Shown here: positions 1 through 5,073 of the stretch, one piece after another
Layout of the letters: each line of letters opens with the position of its first letter
Numbering within the stretch: the stretch's first letter is position 1
NCBI GenBank assembly: GCA_024641365.1
Contig: JAHEDF010000233.1
Coordinates: forward strand, 1-6,425
Reading direction: 5' to 3'
DNA: 6,425 bases
Source: Planctomycetota bacterium
GTDB lineage: Bacteria; Planctomycetota; UBA11346
Made by a program: the position numbers and the translations under genes
The notes under the pieces: model-generated
The model's input: the letters and a program-made list of their open reading frames with translations, nothing else
What the model was told of the DNA's origin: nothing
Database searches by the model: none

Positions 1-2
1 AG

Positions 3-389
3 CGCACTATGCCAGATGCTGATACGTATGCGTCATCAGGTGGTAGTATAATTTCACAGGCACCTGATTTATTACGCTGGTTATTGATGATTCGTAACAA
101 AGGAAAACATGAAGGTGCCATATATTTAAAAGAAGAAACCGTCGCAGATATGTTAACCAAACACACATTAGGGTTAAATGCACGTGGCGGTTTATTTGTT
201 CGCGCAAAAGATGAACAAGGCAACCCAACCCTCTATGGTCACACAGGGTCCAGCGGAACAAATGTGTGGTATGATGTGAAACAGGACACGATAGGCATTA
301 TGCTAACGCAAACAAAGGGCGATGATATTGTGGAATTTAGAAAAAAACTGCAAAAAATGATAACAGCAGCGATTGGCGAGAAAAAATAA
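3..389 (+). CDS. Serine beta-lactamase-like hydrolase (class C / PBP family), C-terminal part
   Basis: The open frame enters from the left edge, so only the last 128 or so codons are present; the ATG at base 9 is internal. The visible part fits the C-terminal half of the beta-lactamase/penicillin-binding-protein fold (class C, AmpC-like esterases and carboxypeptidases). A glycine-rich segment (ASSGGSIIS) precedes a helix like the 'dl.rw...' region of these proteins. A YGHTGSSG motif follows, with HTG at bases 240-248 in the place of the KTG/HTG third active-site element. A beta strand comes next (IGIMLTQT), then a charged C-terminal helix. The SxxK and YxN motifs would lie upstream and cannot be checked. 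The substrate is unknown; cell-wall peptide, ester or beta-lactam are all possible. The gene ends TAA and converges on modC. Its composition looks more AT-rich than the operon to the right (by eye). I am confident of the superfamily, not of the function. Confidence 0.75.
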   Translation, partial: RTMPDADTYASSGGSIISQAPDLLRWLLMIRNKGKHEGAIYLKEETVADMLTKHTLGLNARGGLFVRAKDEQGNPTLYGHTGSSGTNVWYDVKQDTIGIMLTQTKGDDIVEFRKKLQKMITAAIGEKK

Positions 390-409
390 TTATAATTTTG
401 TAATTTGTG

Positions 410-1141
410 TTAGTGCAAGTGTGCTTGAACCAATGGATCAACTAATAATGACGCACTTGATTCTTGCCGCATCAGATCGGCAAATTGTCCCTGACCCACA
501 ATTTTCCCATTATCTAAAACGGCGATTTGTTGGGTCAGATGCATAATTTCCCCAAGATCGTGGCTAACATACAACATCGGAATTTCAAATTCATCACGAA
601 TTGTTTTAAGTCCCGCCAAGATATCAGCGCGGTGTAGACGATCCACGGCATTGAGCGGTTCATCCAGTAGTAATAAATGTGGTGAAGCCAATAAAGCACG
701 GCCCAAAGCTAATCGTTGACGCTCTCCACCTGATAAAGTTGCTAATTTACGAGTAAGTAGCGGCTGTAGTCGGAGTAGGTCAATTACCGGTTGGAATTGA
801 ACACGGCGTTGTGACGGTTCTAATAAACGTTCACCGTAACGAAGATTTGCCTCGCCATTCATGTGAGGAAACAAAAGCCCTTCTTGAAATACAAAACCAA
901 TCCGACGTTGCTGCGTGGGCACATGTGTATTTTTATTGTGATCAAAAAGTATCTGTTGGCCAAATTGAATAAGACCATTATTGGGGCGCAGCAATCCAGC
1001 AATAACTTGTAGCAACGTACTTTTCCCAGAGCCAGAGGGTCCAAAAATTCCGGTAATTGGTTCAGTAAATTGACAATCAATTTGCAGCTGAAATGTCCCA
1101 CGCGTGATGTTGAGAGTGCATGTTAAAGCGGATTGGTTCAT
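410..1141 (-). CDS. modC: Molybdate-type ABC transporter ATPase ModC, short form without TOBE domain
   Basis: Cytoplasmic ATPase subunit that powers oxyanion import with ModB. With the ATG at 1141 it has 243 residues. Visible motifs are Walker A GPSGSGKST (34-42), Q-loop Gln86 in FVFQEGLLFPHM, signature LSGGERQRLALGRAL (136-150), Walker B LLLLDEP (156-162), NAVD in the D-loop, and the switch His194 in YVSHD. This order and wording fit ModC best among the CysA/PotA/ModC-like ATPases. Family members of about 350 residues carry a C-terminal TOBE/Mop domain; here the protein stops at TAA soon after the ATPase domain, so that domain is absent. I chose the ATG at 1141 because it forms an ATGA overlap with the modB stop and has GAGGG six bases upstream; an in-frame TTG at 1159 would add six residues. 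It is translationally coupled to modB. The substrate could also be tungstate. Confidence 0.87.
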   Translation of the reverse strand: MNQSALTCTLNITRGTFQLQIDCQFTEPITGIFGPSGSGKSTLLQVIAGLLRPNNGLIQFGQQILFDHNKNTHVPTQQRRIGFVFQEGLLFPHMNGEANLRYGERLLEPSQRRVQFQPVIDLLRLQPLLTRKLATLSGGERQRLALGRALLASPHLLLLDEPLNAVDRLHRADILAGLKTIRDEFEIPMLYVSHDLGEIMHLTQQIAVLDNGKIVGQGQFADLMRQESSASLLVDPLVQAHLH

Positions 1142-1818
1142 AAACGCCCTCGCTTCCAACGCCTATTTAACCATTCGCTGCAAGCCAAGGCGATAACTGA
1201 TAAAATAATTGATATGACAACTAATCGAAGAGCTGGTCCATCTCCATGTGCACTTTGGCTGAGGCTCCAAATCGCGACTGGAATGGTTTGTGATTGTCCA
1301 GGAATGTTTCCAGCCAAGGTAATGGTTGCACCGAACTCACCCAAACTGCGCGCAAAAGCCAGCATCAAACCAACAATAATCCCAGGAATCGCCAGTGGAA
1401 AAGTAACCGTCATTAATATTTTAAATGGTGAAGCACCGAGTGTGGCAGCGACGTCCTCATAACGACGGTCAGTCATTTCAATTCCTAAGCGAACACTGCG
1501 CACTAATAATGGCAACGCCATAACAGCAGCCGCAATGGCGGCTCCTTTCCAATTAAATGCGAATTCAACACCAATGCTATGCAGCCAATTACCAAATGTG
1601 GATCCACGTCCCAAAACTAATAATAAAACATAACCAGTGACGACAGGTGGTAACACTAAAGGTAAATGTACGAGCACATCCAGCGCGGTTTTTCCTGGAA
1701 ATTGATGACGTGCCAGCAACCAACCAAGCACAATTCCTGGGATTGCTAATAATAATAAACTGGCACCAGCAACCTGTATGCTCAGCCATACAATAGCCCA
1801 TTCTTGTGTGCTTAGCAT
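1138..1818 (-). CDS. modB: Molybdate-type ABC transporter permease ModB
   Basis: Inner-membrane channel subunit of an oxyanion importer, working as a dimer with two ModC subunits. It has 226 residues, matching the usual ModB length. Hydrophobic segments lie near 12-34, 48-70, 90-108, 141-160 and 198-215. Family-typical stretches are HLPLVLPPVVTGYVLL (51-66), the EAA coupling loop starting EDVAATLGASPFKI (121-134), and LAFARSLGEFGATIT (153-167), followed by NIPGQSQTIP. These are very close to enterobacterial ModB as I remember it. The ATG at 1818 gives an N-terminus (MLSTQEW) that lines up with known ModB proteins; an in-frame TTG at 1830 would add four residues, and neither start has a strong Shine-Dalgarno. 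The gene usually preceding it, modA (periplasmic binding protein), is not upstream; a TPR gene of the tonB operon is there instead. Confidence 0.92.
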   Translation of the reverse strand: MLSTQEWAIVWLSIQVAGASLLLLAIPGIVLGWLLARHQFPGKTALDVLVHLPLVLPPVVTGYVLLLVLGRGSTFGNWLHSIGVEFAFNWKGAAIAAAVMALPLLVRSVRLGIEMTDRRYEDVAATLGASPFKILMTVTFPLAIPGIIVGLMLAFARSLGEFGATITLAGNIPGQSQTIPVAIWSLSQSAHGDGPALRLVVISIILSVIALACSEWLNRRWKRGRL

Positions 1819-1848
1819 GGCGCTGCCCAATTTGCCTGACAGTGATAA

Positions 1849-1868
1849 AACTGCATGATCATACTGTT
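1849..1868. promoter_or_regulatory. Imperfect 20-bp palindrome over the modB -10 box, possible operator
   Basis: The centre is the perfect 8-bp palindrome ATGATCAT (1855-1862). The flanks continue the symmetry as AACnGn on the left and nCnGTT on the right, so 8 of 10 base pairs of the dyad match. It covers the candidate -10 hexamer, where a dimeric repressor would block transcription. It does not resemble the ModE box as I know it (TATATAA-type arms). Function is inference. Confidence 0.35.
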
Positions 1869-1886
1869 ACTAATTTCAATACACAA
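1858..1886 (-). promoter_or_regulatory. Candidate sigma70 promoter for modBC
   Basis: Reading the minus strand, TTGTGT (bases 1886-1881) is followed after exactly 17 bases by TATGAT (1863-1858). The -10 box matches TATAAT at five of six positions; the -35 box matches TTGACA only at its first three. Transcription would begin around 1850, leaving a leader of roughly 30 bases before the modB ATG. The position is sensible and the -10 box is good, but such matches occur by chance in AT-rich DNA. Confidence 0.45.
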
Positions 1887-1920
1887 ACGTCGGAATAATT
1901 ACCAATGTTAGAAACTATAG

Positions 1921-1944
1921 AAACGGAGAAATGGAGAAACGGAG
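1921..1944. repeat. Three tandem 8-bp repeats
   Basis: Three head-to-tail copies of an 8-base unit: AAACGGAG (1921-1928), AAATGGAG (1929-1936) and AAACGGAG (1937-1944). The outer copies are identical and the middle one differs at a single base. The array lies in non-coding DNA between the TPR gene and modB, and forms the left arm of the larger inverted repeat described separately. Confidence 0.8.
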
Positions 1945-2018
1945 TGACGTGGCTTTGGTCTTTTCCCAATTCCCTGAATTTATTCTCTGTTACTCCCTTT
2001 CTCTTATTCATTTTCTCC
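1925..2018. repeat. Long imperfect inverted repeat in the TPR gene-modB gap
   Basis: The left arm 1925-1948 is purine-rich and the right arm 1989-2018 is pyrimidine-rich, and they are largely complementary. Bases 1941-1948 pair with 1989-1996 (GGAGTGAC with GTTACTCC, one G-T pair). Bases 1933-1939 pair with 1998-2004 after one mismatch. Bases 1925-1932 pair with 2010-2018 with a bulged T, after an unpaired stretch in the right arm. The central loop 1949-1988 is about 40 bases. In RNA from either strand this would fold into a long bulged hairpin. There is no T-run directly after it, so it is not a textbook terminator; it may be a dispersed intergenic repeat, an mRNA 3'-end hairpin, or both. 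Confidence 0.6.
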
Positions 2019-2041
2019 CCATTTTGTGAAATAGGTATGCC

Positions 2042-2067
2042 CGACTTTGTAATTAATTACCAAGTCG
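2042..2067. promoter_or_regulatory. Near-perfect 26-bp palindrome spanning the TPR gene stop codon
   Basis: The left half (2042-2054) and right half (2055-2067) are inverted copies matching at 12 of 13 positions; only T2048/C2061 breaks the symmetry. The outer arms are CGACTT and AAGTCG and the centre is GTAATTAATTAC. The TAA stop of the TPR gene (2053-2055) sits in the middle and the last four sense codons form one arm. In the operon mRNA this makes a compact hairpin at the end of the message, so it may mark or protect the 3' end. The minus-strand bases that follow (GGGCATACC) contain no U-run, so a Rho-independent terminator is not supported. Confidence 0.5.
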
Positions 2068-3333
2068 CTGTTGTAATTCTTTTGCTTGTTGATCAGCCGG
2101 ATACTTATTGACGTGCAATGCCAGTGCTACCCGCGCGTCATCAAGTCGCTTTTGCGTAATATACAAGGCTACTAAGCGTAAGGATGCGGCAGCAGCGGCA
2201 GGACTGTCTCCTTTTGCGGCAGTCAAATATAATAATTCAGCAGTCGGAACATCACCACGTTGTTGTGCAAGTGATCCTGCCCATGCTAAAATAGAGGGGT
2301 CATTTTCTCCACTGCCGATCAAAACATCTAACGAAGCCGCTGCTGATTTCTCATCATTGGCCTGAATAGCTAAGCGCGCAGCTAATATGCGAAGATCACG
2401 ATTTTGCTTTTGTTCAGGAATTGCCGCCAGCCATTGACGGCCTTGTTCTAAATGTCCGGCATCGCTCGCGGCTCGACTGGCGGTATACATTAATGCGGGA
2501 TCATTCAGTGATGCTGCATTAGCTGGCGTACCTATGAGCATTGCATAATTCGCATAGGCGGCCTGCGGTAAATGTCGCGCTAATTGCATATCGGCTAATG
2601 AACGACGATTACTGCGATCATCTGGTTTAATTAAAACTGCTGATTCGAGTGCTGCTAATGCTTCATCATGCCGATTGGTTTGTTGCGCAACATATGCTAA
2701 TTGTTTCCATAAACTGATATCATGTGGTGACTGATCTAAGATGGCCAATACGGCTTGTCGTGCTTCCTCATAACGCGCGGCATTGAGCAGCACTGATAAC
2801 TCAAGGCGTCGTAGTGTTGGGTCATCAGGAAATCGTAAAATTCCTTGTTGCGTAGCGACGCTGGCTAAACGCCAATCGCTCGCATTAAAAGCGGCTTGTG
2901 CTAAAAAAACTAATTCCTGACGATTGCCAAATGTTGCATCAATGCCAAGTGCAGCTTCACGACTTGCAGTGAGCCAATCCTGTTTGGCCGCAGCGCATTG
3001 TGCTAACCCGATATGTGCCTGTCGTAATGTAGCATCAGCGGCAAGCGCATCATTAAATGTTTGCTCTGCCTCGGTGCGCAAAGTAGCGCTGGCCTTTTCA
3101 TCTTTGGTAATGAGCGCTAATCGCCACTGCGTTTGCGCCGTGGCTAAGGTGAGGAGTGGATGGCCTTTACCTTGATAAGCATTTATCTGCTCCATGGCAG
3201 CTTGTGGTTCAGATCTAGCAATCGTATTTAATAATTTAGCAACCTCTGCACTGACGGTGCGATTTGATTCCTCGGCTGTGCCCAGGACCTGGCAACAATA
3301 CAACATGCAAACTAAGATAAAATAACGCATCAT
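2053..3333 (-). CDS. Periplasmic TPR-repeat protein of the TonB2-type operon
   Basis: With the ATG at 3333 it has 426 residues. The N-terminus is a short signal peptide (hydrophobic core from 3 to 18, likely cleavage after GTA at 18-20), so the protein should be periplasmic. The cysteines at 13-14 are preceded by LY, not a proper lipobox. The rest is alanine-rich and helical, with repeated TPR-like helix pairs; the clearest covers about 206-238 (LWKQLAYVAQQ through ALAALESAVLIKPDD). Others can be seen near 104-134, 141-170, 175-203, 345-373 and 383-412. Vibrio TonB2 operons end with a TPR gene at the same place, where it is reported to support TonB-dependent uptake; the partner is unknown here. 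The start forms an ATGA overlap with the tonB stop, with GGA nine bases upstream, and is preferred to the TTG at 3345. It is the last gene of the operon. Confidence 0.87.
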   Translation of the reverse strand: MMRYFILVCMLYCCQVLGTAEESNRTVSAEVAKLLNTIARSEPQAAMEQINAYQGKGHPLLTLATAQTQWRLALITKDEKASATLRTEAEQTFNDALAADATLRQAHIGLAQCAAAKQDWLTASREAALGIDATFGNRQELVFLAQAAFNASDWRLASVATQQGILRFPDDPTLRRLELSVLLNAARYEEARQAVLAILDQSPHDISLWKQLAYVAQQTNRHDEALAALESAVLIKPDDRSNRRSLADMQLARHLPQAAYANYAMLIGTPANAASLNDPALMYTASRAASDAGHLEQGRQWLAAIPEQKQNRDLRILAARLAIQANDEKSAAASLDVLIGSGENDPSILAWAGSLAQQRGDVPTAELLYLTAAKGDSPAAAAASLRLVALYITQKRLDDARVALALHVNKYPADQQAKELQQRLGN

Positions 3334-4040
3334 TTGAGTGTCCAATCAATTACTAAATCTTTGGCTGAGGCAACGGGTTTTCCGCGCAGACGTGCAGGTC
3401 GAAAAATCAGACTGCGAGCAAGTTCGCGCGTGGCCGATTCGAAAACCCCTGGTGGTGTACTTTTGTAAACATGAGCGGCCTGCACTTTGCCTTCATGCGT
3501 TATGGTGACGCGCACATAGGTTTGACCGACAATGCTGCGTAAGCGAGCAATGCGTGGATAAAATCGTTCTAAATCGAAGGTAGATTCTAATTGCGCTGGT
3601 TCATCGGGCGCTTCGTTATTTGGCCATAACGTCGAATCATTATTATTTACCTGCGCCGTAACCGTATCGAATGCAGGTACAGCAACCGGTAAATCAATTA
3701 AGGAATCAATAATTGGTAAAGGGGGCAATGTTAATGTCGCTAGTGGGTTTGTCGCAGGAATATCTAAAGCTGGCAATGGTACTGGCGTTGGAGAACTCGC
3801 TGCCAGCATTGGCTGTGGCTCTTTGACGCTTGGCGGTGGTGGTTCAGGTGGCGGCGGCTCAACGTGTCGAAATTGAATGATGCTTATTGGGGGTTCAATA
3901 ATTGGATGCTGTAAATTACTAATTTGTGACAGGAGTATAACTACCACTATATTTGAAATGACGGCAATGGCAACGGCAGCCCACCACGCTGTCCATGGTC
4001 GCCGTCGTTGAAAACTACGTGTGCGTGGTAGTGCGTTCAT
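3330..4040 (-). CDS. tonB: TonB-family energy transducer (TonB2 type)
   Basis: Carries energy from the ExbB/ExbD complex across the periplasm to outer-membrane receptors. It has 236 residues from the ATG at 4040. Order: a basic cytoplasmic tail (RTRSFQRRR, 6-14), one membrane anchor at about 18-38, a proline-rich periplasmic spacer (EPPPPEPPPP at 61-70, further Pro to about 122), then a C-terminal TonB domain at about 160-236. That domain shows YPRIARLRSIVGQTYVRVTI, a 'T.EGKV' turn, VFESATRELARSLIFRPAR and a final beta strand. The anchor has no SxxxH motif in its core; the only match, SNLQH (41-45), is at the periplasmic edge. The frame stays open to an ATG at 4187, but that would overlap exbD by 143 bases; starting at 4040 leaves only 4 bases after the exbD stop. 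Its 3' end overlaps the TPR gene by 4 bases. Confidence 0.9.
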   Translation of the reverse strand: MNALPRTRSFQRRRPWTAWWAAVAIAVISNIVVVILLSQISNLQHPIIEPPISIIQFRHVEPPPPEPPPPSVKEPQPMLAASSPTPVPLPALDIPATNPLATLTLPPLPIIDSLIDLPVAVPAFDTVTAQVNNNDSTLWPNNEAPDEPAQLESTFDLERFYPRIARLRSIVGQTYVRVTITHEGKVQAAHVYKSTPPGVFESATRELARSLIFRPARLRGKPVASAKDLVIDWTLK

Positions 4041-4044
4041 GGCG

Positions 4045-4452
4045 TCACTTTTTTGTAGCGGCAACATCAACCGATGTTGCACCAGCTGCGTTACAGGCAT
4101 CCATAACTTGTAATAGCAATCCGGTTGGTACTTCGCGGTCTGGAATGACAACAACGCTGGTGGTATTAGCCGAACGCATGGCAGCATGCACGCTAATTTG
4201 CACGTCGTTTAAGGGGATGACTTGCGGACCAATGTGAATGGCACCTGATTTTACAATAGCGACAGGGACAAAGCCGTTGGCGACGGTGGTAGCTTGGGAA
4301 CTAGCCGGACGTTTAATGCTGACCGCAGCTTCTTGCATAAATGACGTGCTAATAACATAAAAAATTAATAAAAAGAACACCACATCAATTAATGGAATAA
4401 CATTGAGGTCAATTTGTTGTTGGGCTTGGCGTCGACGATGGAGGAATTTCAT
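4045..4452 (-). CDS. exbD: ExbD/TolR-family biopolymer transport protein (ExbD2)
   Basis: Inner-membrane partner of ExbB in the proton-driven motor that energises TonB. It has 135 residues, normal for the family. A basic cytoplasmic N-terminus (HRRR) is followed by IDLNVIPLIDVVFFLLIFY, the family hallmark. Asp23 in PLIDVVFF corresponds to the proton-carrying aspartate (Asp25 of E. coli ExbD). The single membrane segment is about 18-38. The periplasmic domain (40-135) ends with the typical VVVIPDREVPTGLLLQVMD, then the AGATSVDVA strand. The ATG overlaps the exbB2 stop as ATGA, and a strong GGAGG lies seven bases upstream, so the start is secure. tonB begins 4 bases after its stop. TolR is an alternative name for the fold, but the neighbours settle it as ExbD. 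Confidence 0.95.
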   Translation of the reverse strand: MKFLHRRRQAQQQIDLNVIPLIDVVFFLLIFYVISTSFMQEAAVSIKRPASSQATTVANGFVPVAIVKSGAIHIGPQVIPLNDVQISVHAAMRSANTTSVVVIPDREVPTGLLLQVMDACNAAGATSVDVAATKK

Positions 4453-5039
4453 GCGTTCCTCCGTGCTGCACTTACTAAGGGTGATTCATGCGACGACTTA
4501 ATTTGGTCGTGGTCTAATTTTTCGCGCACCACCATTTCACGATGTTGTGCTAGTTGTGCGACACGACGACTAAGCGCCCATTCCCACAATACCGCGGGAA
4601 TCGCGAGTGCCATTCCGTATTGTGTTGCGGTTAATGCCAGTCCAATACCTGCACTAGCATTTTGCGCGACCACGGTGCTCGACAAACCAAAAAGACCTAA
4701 TTGTCCAAACGTATCCACCATTCCTGTTACCGTTCCTAATAAACCAAGTAATGGCAAACTTGCAGTCAGTGCACGAATGACCATAAACCCACGCGTTAAT
4801 TCTAATTCTTCGGCGAGTGCGACGTAACGAGCAGCAAAAGCGCGCCAATGAACACCTTTTTGTCCGCGATGTTCGCTCCGCATTATTCCCAGTAATTCAT
4901 CGCGTCGTTGTTGGCGGCGAATGCCAAACAAGACCACGCTACGTTCTGCAAGTAATGTATATAATATGACCGCCACCAAAAACATGATGGGCATTAAAAT
5001 ATCGCCGCCGCTCCACCAATTGTATAATTGGTCTAACAT
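4449..5039 (-). CDS. exbB: ExbB/MotA/TolQ-family proton channel protein (ExbB2)
   Basis: Membrane-embedded motor subunit that surrounds ExbD segments and powers TonB. It has 196 residues with three hydrophobic segments at about 13-31, 93-113 and 131-153 and a cytoplasmic loop between the first two. The signature ALTASLPLLGLLGTVTGMV (90-108) is diagnostic of the MotA/TolQ/ExbB domain, and FGIRRQQRRDELL after the first segment fits the family. In the third segment the sequence reads GIGLALTATQYGMALAIP; the glutamate found here in E. coli ExbB and TolQ (GIAEAL) is replaced by leucine (Leu134). My recollection is that Vibrio ExbB2 also lacks it. The ATG at 5039 has CGGAG nine bases upstream. The gene lies 34 bases after ttpC and overlaps exbD by 4 bases. 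The C-terminal tail after 155 is cytoplasmic and charged. Confidence 0.94.
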   Translation of the reverse strand: MLDQLYNWWSGGDILMPIMFLVAVILYTLLAERSVVLFGIRRQQRRDELLGIMRSEHRGQKGVHWRAFAARYVALAEELELTRGFMVIRALTASLPLLGLLGTVTGMVDTFGQLGLFGLSSTVVAQNASAGIGLALTATQYGMALAIPAVLWEWALSRRVAQLAQHREMVVREKLDHDQIKSSHESPLVSAARRNA

Positions 5040-5041
5040 GA

Positions 5042-5061
5042 AAAATGACTCCGATCATTTT
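5042..5061 (-). promoter_or_regulatory. Small hairpin presenting the exbB2 ribosome-binding site
   Basis: In the 34-base gap between ttpC and exbB2 the minus strand reads AAAATGA, then TCGGAG, then TCATTTT: a perfect 7-bp inverted repeat with a 6-base loop. The loop contains the GGAG that serves exbB2. The stem is mostly A-T and so weak on its own, but it sits at the only loosely spaced junction of the operon, where it could affect exbB2 translation or mRNA processing. The repeat is plain in the sequence; any role is inference. Confidence 0.4.
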
Positions 5062-5073
5062 GCGTAGCCGTTT

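Noticed and set aside
388..409. Terminator between the hydrolase gene and modC
   Set aside because: Only an A-T palindrome (AATTATAATT, 388-397) is present; there is no GC stem, so an intrinsic terminator cannot be supported.
1133..1462. + strand open frame antisense to modB, and similar + strand frames across the tonB operon
   Set aside because: These are shadows of the well-supported minus-strand genes, with no domain signatures and no ribosome-binding sites.
1745..1760. TAA-type triplet run (also near 5182) as a microsatellite
   Set aside because: It encodes runs of leucine (TTA/TTG codons) in membrane segments of ModB and TtpC, so coding need explains it.
1819..1900. ModE-binding site upstream of modB
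   Set aside because: No pair of TATATAA-like arms at the expected spacing; the palindrome present has a different sequence.
1905..2111. 68-codon open frame on the + strand in the TPR gene-modB gap
   Set aside because: It runs through the inverted repeat and into the 3' end of the TPR gene on the opposite strand, has no ribosome-binding site and no recognisable domain.
3290..3310. Lipoprotein signal in the TPR protein (Cys13-Cys14)
   Set aside because: The residues before the cysteines (LY) do not fit a lipobox, and GTA-EES gives a better ordinary cleavage site.
4041..4067. Alternative TonB start at the ATG at 4067
   Set aside because: It adds nine residues overlapping exbD without a Shine-Dalgarno. 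Not excluded, but 4040 is simpler.
4041..4187. N-terminal extension of TonB to an ATG at 4187
   Set aside because: It would overlap the securely placed exbD for 143 bases, and the added residues are not like a TonB N-terminus. The ATG at 4040 fits the family and the junction spacing.
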